Made by a program: the position numbers and the translations under genes. Positions 1-9,100 of a DNA stretch of 64,000 nucleotides are shown one piece after another. Under the pieces are notes generated by a model, which worked only from the letters and a program-made list of their open reading frames with translations, did no database searches and was not told where the DNA came from. Each line of letters begins with the position of its first letter. Within the stretch, counting starts at the first letter, position 1. The DNA comes from Nitrospira sp. MA-1 (GTDB lineage Bacteria; Nitrospirota; Nitrospiria; Nitrospirales; UBA8639): the NCBI GenBank assembly GCA_032139905.1, contig JAQJDB010000006.1, positions 682,001 to 746,000 of the forward strand. Direction: 5' to 3'.

Positions 1-2
1 TG

Positions 3-995
3 ATCAGTCTACGGGAATGGCAAAAAGTTGTGGCACAGTTTGCGGTTTTCTATGGAACCTGTTTGATTGTGCAGGAACAACGAAATGATTATTTATTAAA
101 AAAAGTTCTCCCCGTCGTCCTCTTGGGGGCCATTGCTTGTTACACCTATTCCCTTCTGGATTTTTTTGACCGAGGAGGGAATCTTTTAGATCGCACAATT
201 CGTGCGGGTTTTCCAAAAATAGACGGTGCAGACTTTACCTGGTTGAGTACCAATGTGTTGATGGTTTTTCCTCTGTTTATCACGGGATTTTTAGCGGTGA
301 CTCATCCATGGAAACGGGTGATGTTGGTCTGTGGCATACTCCTCTCTTTCTTGGCCCTCCTGCTTTCCTATAGTCGTGGTGTCTGGTTAGCAGCCCTGGC
401 GCAAATAATTGTCGGAGGATATCTAGTTCATAAACGGCATACGCTCCGATTGCTGATCATAGGAATAGCGGTATTCCTTTCAATTGGAGTCGTCCTTAGT
501 CAATTGGGGCTACATCGTGAAACCTTCAATTCCTGGACTATTAAGGCTCGGTTAGCGGTATGGAATCTTAGTGTTTCAGATGTTTTGAACCATCCCATTG
601 TTGGAGTCGGTTATGGCGTACCTATTTTAGAAAAACGTCATGGGCAAAATATTGTTGACTTGGAAGCAATGAATCTAGGAATTCCTGATATTCCGGAAAA
701 ACCGCATAACTGGTATCTCATGGTGGTCACGGGGACGGGATTACCAGGGCTGGCCTTGTTTCTTTGGTTGCTCGCCAAAGTGGGATCGGCCATTTATGAG
801 GAATGGACAAAAGCTAAAACTTCCGCACATCGGTGGTTACAGATGGGAGTATTTCTGATGGTTCTTGGATTTTCCATTCGTATTTTTTTTGAGGACAGCT
901 TCGGCGGGAGCCATTCCTATCTGTTTTGGATACTTGTCGGTACAAGTGCGGTGCTTGTGGAAATTAGGAGTGGAGAGCAAAAGCCAATTGGGTGA
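3..995 (+). CDS. O-antigen ligase / polymerase (WaaL/Wzy_C-type), 5' partial
   Basis: An integral membrane protein of the Wzy_C superfamily, which either ligates undecaprenyl-linked O-chains to lipid A-core or polymerises repeat units at the periplasmic face. The frame is open from base 3 with no stop, so the true start lies left of the window; the GTG at 30 is probably internal. Several hydrophobic segments are followed by the SRG motif (SYSRGVWLAALAQ). A long hydrophilic loop then carries VGVGYG and PHNWYLMVVTGTGLPGL, the H-x-x-YL...G-x-x-GL pattern typical of the family. The short tail is basic. Stop TGA is at 993-995. Ligase versus polymerase cannot be decided from sequence alone. A second family member lies at 44250-45743. 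Confidence 0.85.
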   Translation: MSLREWQKVVAQFAVFYGTCLIVQEQRNDYLLKKVLPVVLLGAIACYTYSLLDFFDRGGNLLDRTIRAGFPKIDGADFTWLSTNVLMVFPLFITGFLAVTHPWKRVMLVCGILLSFLALLLSYSRGVWLAALAQIIVGGYLVHKRHTLRLLIIGIAVFLSIGVVLSQLGLHRETFNSWTIKARLAVWNLSVSDVLNHPIVGVGYGVPILEKRHGQNIVDLEAMNLGIPDIPEKPHNWYLMVVTGTGLPGLALFLWLLAKVGSAIYEEWTKAKTSAHRWLQMGVFLMVLGFSIRIFFEDSFGGSHSYLFWILVGTSAVLVEIRSGEQKPIG

Positions 996-2603
996 GCTGA
1001 GAAGTTCCTAGCCGAAAAATGTATGGAGATGGTTAGGGGTATTTCAGAGGCAGTAATCCATCATTTCTTTAGCTGATCGGCAATTCCCCACATTTTTCCG
1101 AGCCGTACGCTGAAAAGTGATGTGTGACCTCATCCGGGTATATGGTAAGTGAGCCTTGCTTACTCCACATTTGGGAGCGCGCAAAGAGTCCATCGCTTTA
1201 GGAGGTCAGTAGTTCTATAGATCACGGGCGTCAGGACGTAAGCAGGGTCCGGGCTATCGGAAAGGACGGTGACCGTTTGTTGAAAACCAACGGTAGGAGA
1301 GGAGCGTACCCTGTCCAGCCATCCATTTGAGCGGGGGGCTGGGTTTAACCCCACTTTCTAAATGAAGTGGAAAATGTGGTCCAGACACATGGGAGATATG
1401 GAGTAGTGAGATTCTTTCGAGGATCCCTGTTCTTTCATCTTTGCCGCAATGGCCGCGGAAGCTTTAATGATTGTGTGTCATTTCGGCACACGAGCTTTCC
1501 ACCCCAACACAGCTTTCATTGACCTCCACAGGACCAACCAGTCGGTCTCTTTCAGGACGCCCCCTTTTTCATGGGAGTTCGTGGAGCCATGGCTAAAAGG
1601 TAAAGTAACTGGCCAAGCCAAGGACTCGTTGCAATCGACGAGCTTTCGCGCTGTATTTCTGACTCGTCAAATTCCAGATGGTGCACAGTCGAAAGTGCTT
1701 CTGGATTCCCTCAAATATTATTCCCCCAATCGCACCTGTTTCCCACAGAGTTGGCGCGACCTTTTATGGGGGAAGAAACCAAATAAATCCTCCAAGGTGG
1801 GCGAATAGACGCTCAATTTAGCCCAAATTGCTGTCGGGACTCCCGGGCCATAAAGTTATTATGAATTCCCCATAATTGGAATTAGGAGTAGAAAAGACCG
1901 TCATCCAGAAATATTCAACGGAAAGATTTAGAAATGATTTGAAATTCTTTAAATAGTTAAAGAATTAATCATCTGACTCGGAATACCAGGTAAAGAGGAT
2001 TTCCTCATCGTCGGAAAATTTGTCTAAGTCAGAAATATATTGTCTCACCTGTTGGAAGTTGTTCCTTGTTTTTTAGCCCTGGAACGATTGGGTACCCTAT
2101 TCTGTCAAAGATTTTTTCGACTTTAGAAAAACATCTGGCTTCCTATCTACTAGATTCGAACACTGATTTCACAAAACATACTCGGATCGAAGGAATCTAG
2201 AGAAATAATCGTGGAGATGACAAAGGTGGCAGAAGTTTTGCTGTACTAAGCCGGAAGAAAGATATTCATCATTTTCTATCAAATAACCAGTATGGACTTA
2301 TGGAAAACTGAGACTTGTTCCGGGATTATCAGGCAGGAAAAATAACTCAATTTCTGTAGAAATACAAAGGAGGTGGTACCAGGTAGAACACTTGAAAAGA
2401 ACTGCGAATTCGGATGGTTTGAAAATTTATCCCCACTTTCAATCCGTTTGAGAGGGAAACAGCCAATTCAGCATGCGGTCATATTCATATTTTATAGGTG
2501 TGTTAACCATTGCCCGGGAAAGATTTTTTGTGGAGATTTATTGAAAGGATAGGCTTCCATGAAAGATTTGGTCTTATTCCTGGAAAAAAGGAAAGGCGGA
2601 TTT
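996..2603. other. intergenic stretch, no convincing gene
   Basis: About 1.6 kb separates the ligase-type gene from the next secreted protein. A 119-codon open frame (1449-1808, +) shows no recognisable motif and no good ribosome site. Bases 1108-1340 are GC-rich and hairpin-prone but could not be assigned to an RNA family. A sigma54-type element is at 2227-2242. Otherwise I see nothing. Confidence 0.5.
2227..2242 (+). promoter_or_regulatory. candidate sigma54 (-24/-12) promoter
   Basis: TGGCAGAAGTTTTGCT has the GG-N10-GC spacing of sigma54 promoters and matches the consensus TGGCACG-N4-TTGCT at TGGCA and TTGCT. It lies about 360 bp upstream of the secreted FG-GAP protein at 2604, on the same strand. 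A second, better match stands upstream of the gene at 5394. Function is inferred from the motif only. Confidence 0.4.
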
Positions 2604-4247
2604 ATGAAAAGGAATACATGTCGGTCTTCAGGGTGGGTAGCGGGTTCACTAGCGACTGCTATGTTGGTTATGGGGACGGCGTCTATGGCCGCTGCGGCGG
2701 GTTTTACCGCATATAACGATTTGGCCTGGGGTACCGGTCAGCTCGAAACGAATATCACGAAGTACACCTCGCCAGATGGCGGTTCTGGCTTGCCCAGTAC
2801 CGGCTTACTTAAAGATTTTGCCACTGGTGTCGATACCGGCGTCACCCTAGCCGTTACGGGGGGCTCATATCTCGGTGCTCCCCAGGCCACTCAAGGGGCA
2901 GATCCAACCACAGGAGATGCCTTTATGATCTTTGATGGCAAGGTCAGCGGCCAGGGCGCGCTTTCCTATGTCGATGCTGTTGGCAGTTCCCTCGTGTTGA
3001 CCTTTAGCGGGCTCAATCCAAACAGGACGTACGATTTGGCCTATTTCGCTCATCGAAATGCGAACGGGTGGGATCGGGCTTCCCTTGTGACCATTTCCGG
3101 AACGGCTGGGCGAACGAATACGAGTTCGGTGGCAACTGATAATCCCAGTGAGCCTGGGGGTGTGATTTTCTCTGGTCCTGGGGATAGCTCAACTCGGTTA
3201 CCGGCCGACAATGACAATGGCTATGTGGCGCGGTGGAGTGAGGTGAGTCCCGGCAGCGATGGTATCGTGGTGCTGACTATTAGTTTTGATGGAAGTGCGG
3301 GTGAGCAATACAAGGGAAAGTATGGCAGTGCAGTCCGATTGATTGAGTCATCTGGTTCTGTTGGCCATGATTTGGATGGGGATGGCAAAGCCGACCTTGT
3401 CTGGCGACATACAAATGGTAATGCTGCGGTATGGTTGCTGAATGGGACAGCGGTTCCCTCCTCCATGGGCTCTCTAGGAGGCGTGAGCTCTGCATGGCAG
3501 GTTGCGGGAGTGGGTGATACGGATGCTGATGGCAAGGCGGATATCATTTGGCGCAATACCACGAGCGGCGCAGTGGCTGTATGGCTGATGAACGGGGTGA
3601 CCATGACTTCCGCTGGTTTTCCCGGCACAGCATCCACGGCCTGGCAAATTCAGGGAGTGGGGGATCTAAATGGTGACGGCAAAGCCGACCTTGTTTGGCG
3701 ACACACGAATGGGAGTGCTGCGGTATGGTTGCTGAATGGGACAGCGGCTCCTTCCTCCATGGGCTCATTGGGTGTGGTGAGTTCGGCGTATCAAATTTCG
3801 GGAGTTGGTGATACGGATGCCGATGGTAAGGCGGATATCATTTGGCGCAATACCACGAGCGGCCTTGTGGCCGTGTGGCTGATGGATGGGGTGACCATGA
3901 CTTCCGCTGGCTTCCCCGGCACTGCGTCGACAGTTTGGTCCATCCAGGGAGTCGGGGACCTGAACGGTGATGACAAGGCCGACCTTGTCTGGCGGCACAC
4001 GAATGGAAGTGCTGCGGTATGGTTGCTGAATGGGACAGCGGCTCCCTCCTCCACCGGCTCATTAGGTGTGGTGAGCTCTGCCTGGGAAATTAGACAGGTG
4101 GGTGATACCGATGCCGATGGCAACGCGGATATCATCTGGCGAAATACCACGAGTGGGGCAGTGTCTGTGTGGCTGATGAACGGGACGACTCTGACCTCCG
4201 CTGGTTTCCCCGGCAGCGCATCGACCTCCTGGGAAATTCAACCTTAG
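2604..4247 (+). CDS. secreted protein: beta-rich N-terminal domain plus six FG-GAP/VCBS-type repeats
   Basis: A predicted exported 547-residue protein. I chose ATG 2604 because a purine-rich ribosome site (aaaggaaaggcgga) precedes it and a clean signal peptide follows (about residues 1-32, ending ASMAAAA). An ATG at 2559 in the same frame would add 15 residues. Residues ~33-255 form a domain beginning GFTAYNDLAWGTGQLETN, also present once in the 1423-residue protein encoded at 9101-13372. Residues ~258-547 are six ~49-residue units with D-x-(D/N)-x-D-G loops (DLNGDGKADLVW), typical calcium-binding FG-GAP/VCBS beta-propeller blades. Two unit types (RHTNG and RNTTSG) alternate, giving a 98-residue higher-order period. 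The gene stops exactly at the end of a blade (TSWEIQP). The substrate is unknown. A surface adhesion or binding role is inferred. No PEP-CTERM or LPXTG sorting tail is seen. Confidence 0.85.
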   Translation: MKRNTCRSSGWVAGSLATAMLVMGTASMAAAAGFTAYNDLAWGTGQLETNITKYTSPDGGSGLPSTGLLKDFATGVDTGVTLAVTGGSYLGAPQATQGADPTTGDAFMIFDGKVSGQGALSYVDAVGSSLVLTFSGLNPNRTYDLAYFAHRNANGWDRASLVTISGTAGRTNTSSVATDNPSEPGGVIFSGPGDSSTRLPADNDNGYVARWSEVSPGSDGIVVLTISFDGSAGEQYKGKYGSAVRLIESSGSVGHDLDGDGKADLVWRHTNGNAAVWLLNGTAVPSSMGSLGGVSSAWQVAGVGDTDADGKADIIWRNTTSGAVAVWLMNGVTMTSAGFPGTASTAWQIQGVGDLNGDGKADLVWRHTNGSAAVWLLNGTAAPSSMGSLGVVSSAYQISGVGDTDADGKADIIWRNTTSGLVAVWLMDGVTMTSAGFPGTASTVWSIQGVGDLNGDDKADLVWRHTNGSAAVWLLNGTAAPSSTGSLGVVSSAWEIRQVGDTDADGNADIIWRNTTSGAVSVWLMNGTTLTSAGFPGSASTSWEIQP

Positions 4248-4280
4248 CCTGAAGCACTTTTTGAAAAGAGAGTTCTGCTA

Positions 4281-4314
4281 AGTGTGATTCCCGTTTCTTG
4301 CTAGAAACGGGGGT
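4281..4314 (+). terminator. strong hairpin after the FG-GAP gene
   Basis: GTGATTCCCGTTTCT (4281-4295) pairs with AGAAACGGGGGTCAC (4300-4314) across a TGCT loop: 15 base pairs, two of them G-U. It starts 34 bp past the stop codon at 4247. The stem is right for a transcription terminator but no T-run follows, so it could instead be an mRNA 3'-end stabiliser. Confidence 0.55.
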
Positions 4315-4389
4315 CACGTCAAGCTGGAGCCCAACGCTTTAGGGAATTGTTGAGTAGGCCAGGGAAGAGCGGAATCTCATCTAAGAGCT

Positions 4390-4446
4390 GGGGGGCATGA
4401 CGGAATAAAGAGGATAAGATTTATACCTCTTCCGGCATTGCCCCCC
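4390..4446. other. long bulged hairpin
   Basis: GGGGGGCA (4390-4397) pairs perfectly with TGCCCCCC (4439-4446). Inside it CGGAA pairs with TTCCG and AGAGG with CCTCT, with one asymmetric bulge and a short AT-rich loop. No gene overlaps it. It may be a second terminator, part of a small RNA, or a remnant of a mobile repeat. Confidence 0.4.
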
Positions 4447-5128
4447 ACTTGCTTTATGCGAGCTAATGAAGAAAGCCCAAAAGGCCTCACGTTTGAAAGG
4501 CACAGAGAAGGCTTAGAATAGTTTATACTTGGGGAAATTGGGCTCTCCTGCTGCAGATAAGCTACGTGTGGGAGGCGTCTCTAGATCACCTGAAAGGCAT
4601 GATGAGAATTTAATACCATGATGAAGTAGTCCATAAGACATCATCGGATTGGAGTATGTGAATGGAAATGCAGGAGAAACCTTTGCTCCTTTCTTGGAAG
4701 CTCCTGATGCTAAGAGACCAGGGGAGTATAAAGATTCATTCAAAAATTTATAAATTCAGGAGGTGTCTCCAAGTTTTATTTGAATTGTAAGGAAATGGGT
4801 TAACTTCCTTTGTGTCAGAGAGAGCTTAAGCAAATTTTAAATCTGAAATATTCGAAAAGTCCTTAAAAAGAAAATTAACTGAGGTCTATCTGGGAAGGAA
4901 GCATTGGACGAGTGGGAGTGTGGGGTTATTCCCATATGAAGTATTGATTAATCTTCAATTTGTAGGGTGTTGGGGATCCCAATAAAAAAACTCTATGATT
5001 ATTATGTCCAAAGGACGCAGGTTTTTCTACAGTGTTTATTCGTTTTAAAGAAAAATGACCTTTTAAAAACAAGATTCCAGCTATTTTGATCATTTTCTCG
5101 ACCGCCTATCCGCCAGTTGACATTTGCT

Positions 5129-5144
5129 GGGCACGAGATATGCT
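5129..5144 (+). promoter_or_regulatory. candidate sigma54 (-24/-12) promoter
   Basis: GGGCACGAGATATGCT matches the consensus TGGCACG-N4-TTGCT at all but two conserved positions and has the GG-N10-GC spacing. It is 250 bp upstream of the phosphatase/FG-GAP gene on the same strand. Sigma54 promoters need an enhancer-binding activator, and none is encoded in this window. Confidence 0.5.
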
Positions 5145-5393
5145 GGAGTTTTGACAGTCTTAATTTGGTATTAGCCTTATATTGGTATTTTTATAGGAAT
5201 GAATATTTGTATATATTCATACCGTAGGTTATGTATCAAGGTTTGAAGATCTGATTTTTTTGGATTTGCTCAGGCATTCTCTTACATGTTTGTGATGCCT
5301 CAATATAACCAGTAAAGTTTCCTTCGCATTTTATTCTAAAAAATTTGGGGATGACTTTTTCCCCCCAACATTAGGACATTAGGGATCGTAAAT

Positions 5394-7670
5394 ATGAAGA
5401 AAATTGGTGTGGTGAGTTTTGGCTGTGCGCTATTTTTACTGGTGGCCTCTGTGGCGCCAGCGACCGCTGCTGTGGTGCGGCAACCCTATCTACAACTCGT
5501 CACTCCCACCTCCGTTACGGTGGTGTGGCGCACGGACCTGAATTCAGCAGACAATAGCCAAGTGAAATATGGCACAGTGGCCGGCTCTCTGAGCCAAACG
5601 GCGACCGGTACGGCGGTCACACGCTCAGGACTCAACGTCAAGGATCACATTGTTACGATTACCGGGCTAACCGCTGCCACCAAATATTTCTATAACGTCG
5701 GCACCGTGACGAACGGTGTGCAAGTTACCGGCACTACTCAGCACTTTTTTGTCACGGCGCCCCCCGTCGGGTCGGCCACACCCGTTCGGGCGTGGGTGCT
5801 GGGGGATTCGGGCGACGCCAGTAACAACCAAAGGAATGTGCGGGATACGATGCTGACTGAGACCGCGCTGAATCCGCCAGCTCCCAACTTGATCTTGCAC
5901 ATGGGGGACATTGCGTATCAAAGCGGCACCGACGCACAATTTACCAACAACCATTTTAAGATTTACGAAGATATTCTCCGCCAGACACCTCTTTGGCCGA
6001 CGCTGGGTAATCATGAGGTTCCGAACAGCTCCAGTTCCCTGGGCATTGGGCCTTACTACGAAGCCCATGTCCTGCCGAGCAGCGGCCAAGCGGGAGGGGT
6101 GGCCTCCGGCACCGAAGCCTACTATGCCTTTGATTACGCCAATGTGCATTTCATTGTGCTCGACTCCATGGACAGTAGTCGGGCTCCGGGCTCGCCGATG
6201 TTGACCTGGTTACAGAATGATCTGGCTGCCACCGGGCAAGAGTGGGTGATCGCCTTCTGGCATCATCCGCCTTATTCGAAAGGCCACGACTCGGACAATG
6301 CCGCCGACTCCGGTGGACGATTGGTCAATATGCGGGAGACGGTGCTACCCATTCTGGAGGCCGGCGGAGTGGATTTGGTCCTTGCGGGGCATTCTCATGC
6401 CTATGAGCGGTCTTACCTCCTGGATGGCGCCTACGGCTATGGCACCTCACCTAACTTTGCTACACCGTCCTTCAATACCCTATTGGCCGATGGCCATATT
6501 CTGGATGCGGGCAATGGCCAGCCCTCGGGCACCGGAGCGTATCAGAAAAGTGCCGGAGGTGTGTCGCACGAGGGAACCGTGTATGTCGTGGCCGGCCATG
6601 GGGGGCATGATCTTGATTCCACCCATCCCGTGCATCCGGTCATGGCGGTGTTTGATGTGGCCTATGGCTCGGTGCTCCTCGACATCACGGGCAGCAGCCT
6701 CACCCTCCGAAATCTGCGGGCAGGAGGCGCTATCACCGACACCATGAGCATTATCAAAAATTCCACTTATCCACCTGGTCCAATTGCTTCGACTGACTTT
6801 AATAAGGACGGAAAATCCGATATTGTTTGGCGGAATACCAGTACTGGGGCCTCGGCCATTTGGCTCATGAACGGTGTTAATATCGCCTCTAACGGGTTTC
6901 CAGGCGTGGTGTCTTTAGCATGGCAGATCGCTGGAGGCGGCGATGTTAATGGAGACGGGAAGTCGGACTTTGTCTGGCGAAATACGAGCAGTGGTGCAGT
7001 GTCGGTGTGGTTCATGAATGGATCAACCGTCACGTCGACGGGTTTTTTACCCGGGGCCCCTTTAGTGTGGCAGATTGCGGGCGTGGGAGATCTCAATGGC
7101 GATGGGAGGGCTGACCTCATCTGGCGAAATACTAGCAGTGGCGCAGTGGCGGTGTGGACTATGAATGGGACGACTGTAACCTCGACAGGATTTCCAGGTA
7201 GTGTCTCGTTGGATTGGGTGATCCGGCAAGTAGGCGATCTCAATGGCGATGGGAAAGCCGACCTCGTCTGGCGTAAAAACAGCACAGGGGCTGTGGCTGT
7301 GTGGCTAATGAATGGGGCAACTATTACGTCGACGGGTTTTCCGTCAGGTGGATCCTTAGCGTGGCAGATTGCAGGAGTGGGAGATTTGAATGGGAATGGC
7401 ACGGACGACATTGTTTGGCGCCATGCGAGCTCAGGTGCGGTAGCTGTGTGGTTTATGAATGGGGCGACCATCGCATCGACAGGCTTTCCGGGGAGTGTTT
7501 CGTTAAATTGGGTGAATCGGCAGGTGGGCGATCTCAATGGTGATGGGAAGGCCGACCTCGTCTGGCATAATACAGTTAGTGGTACAGTAGCGATATGGTT
7601 AATGAATGGGGCGGCCATAACCTCAACAGGCTATCCCGCTACTACGTCCCTAGATTGGCAAATTCAATAG
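5394..7670 (+). CDS. secreted purple acid phosphatase-like metallophosphoesterase with FG-GAP repeat tail
   Basis: A predicted exported 758-residue protein that would hydrolyse phosphomonoesters outside the cytoplasm. The signal peptide is residues 1-26 (ending APATAA). Residues ~27-125 are a fibronectin-like PAP N-terminal domain. Residues ~130-455 are the metallophosphoesterase core, with all five PAP metal motifs in order: GDSG (137), GDIAY (171), GNHE (205), HH (290-291) and GHSHAYER (332). Residues ~467-758 are six ~48-residue FG-GAP units with D-x-N-x-DG loops, again with a 98-residue (294-bp) two-unit period, ending flush at LDWQIQ. ATG 5394 is preceded by taggga. Bases 5421-6746 are nearly identical, in inverted orientation, to 11999-13324, so the catalytic domain is shared and only the tail differs. 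Phosphate acquisition is inferred; the real substrate is unknown. Confidence 0.88.
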   Translation: MKKIGVVSFGCALFLLVASVAPATAAVVRQPYLQLVTPTSVTVVWRTDLNSADNSQVKYGTVAGSLSQTATGTAVTRSGLNVKDHIVTITGLTAATKYFYNVGTVTNGVQVTGTTQHFFVTAPPVGSATPVRAWVLGDSGDASNNQRNVRDTMLTETALNPPAPNLILHMGDIAYQSGTDAQFTNNHFKIYEDILRQTPLWPTLGNHEVPNSSSSLGIGPYYEAHVLPSSGQAGGVASGTEAYYAFDYANVHFIVLDSMDSSRAPGSPMLTWLQNDLAATGQEWVIAFWHHPPYSKGHDSDNAADSGGRLVNMRETVLPILEAGGVDLVLAGHSHAYERSYLLDGAYGYGTSPNFATPSFNTLLADGHILDAGNGQPSGTGAYQKSAGGVSHEGTVYVVAGHGGHDLDSTHPVHPVMAVFDVAYGSVLLDITGSSLTLRNLRAGGAITDTMSIIKNSTYPPGPIASTDFNKDGKSDIVWRNTSTGASAIWLMNGVNIASNGFPGVVSLAWQIAGGGDVNGDGKSDFVWRNTSSGAVSVWFMNGSTVTSTGFLPGAPLVWQIAGVGDLNGDGRADLIWRNTSSGAVAVWTMNGTTVTSTGFPGSVSLDWVIRQVGDLNGDGKADLVWRKNSTGAVAVWLMNGATITSTGFPSGGSLAWQIAGVGDLNGNGTDDIVWRHASSGAVAVWFMNGATIASTGFPGSVSLNWVNRQVGDLNGDGKADLVWHNTVSGTVAIWLMNGAAITSTGYPATTSLDWQIQ
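5421..6746 (+). repeat. inverted repeat, left arm (1326 bp)
   Basis: Nearly identical to the reverse complement of 11999-13324, with equal arm length, so no net indel. Coordinates map as x to 18745-x. Only scattered substitutions were seen by eye, for instance near the signal peptide and at the third-to-last codon. The arm covers the end of the signal peptide and the whole phosphatase domain, and starts and ends in coding phase with the host gene. Confidence 0.9.
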
Positions 7671-9100
7671 TCGGAGAATTAAGGGTTTTTTTGTATTCGA
7701 AAGCTTCCTTTTTTGCAGAAGCGAAGCTCCTTCCCTAACTTTGAACAAAGCGGATACGAAGGCGGCAAGAATGATATTGGCAATATGGTCGTAATTAAAT
7801 TCTACATTCAAGCTGTACGAACATTTCTTGTTGTTTTCAATGAGCAGCGTGTAAAATCCTCATGGTTTGTTTTACCGATTAACGGAAGATGTCTACACCT
7901 GATTTGTTACCCACCGTTCACTCCTAGACAAAATATAGACCCTGATTGAAGCTCGGCGTTATCAACAAATGATCGTCTTGGTTTCCCATTTTGACGGAGT
8001 ATCTGGCGTCCGAGAGAGGTGTTAACAATAAACTCTTTGAAAAATCCTGAGCGACGCCCATGGTTGTTTTACGCCAATTTCGTCGTCGAAGGGCTTTGCG
8101 GGTTTGATTCCTCCATGGTCTTCATGACCTGAGCATTATCTGCAAAGCCATTCATACGGTTAAATTGCTTCTCGCAGTACAGCAACACTGGCCCCAGTCA
8201 ATGCTGGAGCCTCGCGCTGCCTCGGGTGCATTTGATTTTTCGCTCGTTTTGGCGAACCAGTGGAAACATGGTCGCAGGGTTGGTCGACATCAGTGTCTTG
8301 TGCAGTTGTGCCAGAACCTTCACATGATGAAACGTCGACATTCTTTGAAGGCTTCCAGAACCGAATTCGCCGTCAATCACATGATTTTCGATGGAACCTT
8401 CCCAAAGCCCTTGGCCATCTTCTGGTCGCTCAAGTCCATGTCCAGTGAGATGAGGCTTAGCGGCCCGGATGGGGCGGGCCGAAGAGGATCGTAAAAGCCA
8501 TGAATGCCATAAGGGACCGCTCTTGGAATACCTTTAGGTCCTGGGCCGTCAGCGTCACCATTTTCTTGAGGCGGGTTAGGGCGAGAAATGAAAAGCTTGC
8601 GTCGTTGCCTTAAATATGATCATTTCGTATTGGTCACGTCGCGGAGCCGTGGGTGCGTCATCTTGACCTTTTGGTCGTCCATGGAAGATCGCCCCATTCT
8701 CGAGCACCCAATTCGGGAAAGCTCGGTCGGTAGGAGGTCCCGTCAATTTTTCTGGCTCGATCAACATGCCGCTATCCGTGAACATCCAGCCCATATCCAT
8801 CATCACTGCGTTAAGCGTTTACTTGCCCGCTAGAGCACGCGGGTTGCTAGATCCCTCGAGAGCCTTTAGTGGCCTTTTTGCATCGCCTCCTGTCTGTTCT
8901 CATCAGTGGCTCCTTTCGTTCCCGTCGGGAGTATTTCACTGACTGAGGAACCACTCGTCCCAAATACAACTGACTTTAAAGAAAACCATCACAAGAGATG
9001 GGGATATGCTTTCACTTGGATGATTGCGGAGTGGGATCAGCAGACCCAGTGATGGCCCCATTCTTTGGTATTACGTTGTAAGGCTTGGAAAAAGGCCCGT
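7671..9100. other. intergenic region with possible decayed minus-strand gene
   Basis: About 1.4 kb between convergent genes. Minus-strand frames at 8576-8806 and 8198-8380, with a connecting stretch around 8460-8560 (GIPRAVPYGIHGF), look like pieces of one broken reading frame, but I could not assign a family. Plus-strand frames at 8165-8494 and 8588-8833 lie opposite and are probably shadows. No terminator was seen between the convergent genes. Confidence 0.35.

Larger units (their letters stand above)
4248..5393. other. intergenic region with hairpins and a promoter candidate
   Basis: About 1.15 kb without a gene. It holds the two hairpins at 4281-4314 and 4390-4446 and the sigma54-type element at 5129-5144. 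The rest is AT-rich and shows no coding signal. The long leader upstream of 5394 leaves room for regulator binding sites. Confidence 0.5.

Noticed and set aside
1108-1340. Segment vaguely recalling group II intron domain V (gagccgtacg...)
   Set aside because: The pairing needed for the domain V hairpin does not form and no reverse transcriptase follows.
1449-1808. 119-codon open frame on the + strand
   Set aside because: No ribosome site, no motif, unusual composition; not supported as a gene.
6767-7618. 283-codon minus-strand frame opposite the FG-GAP repeats
   Set aside because: Repetitive antisense shadow of the real repeat array; similar shadows occur opposite 2604-4247.
8165-8833. Two + strand frames of 109 and 81 codons
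   Set aside because: No motifs, overlapping minus-strand pieces of equal plausibility; treated as undetermined remnant.
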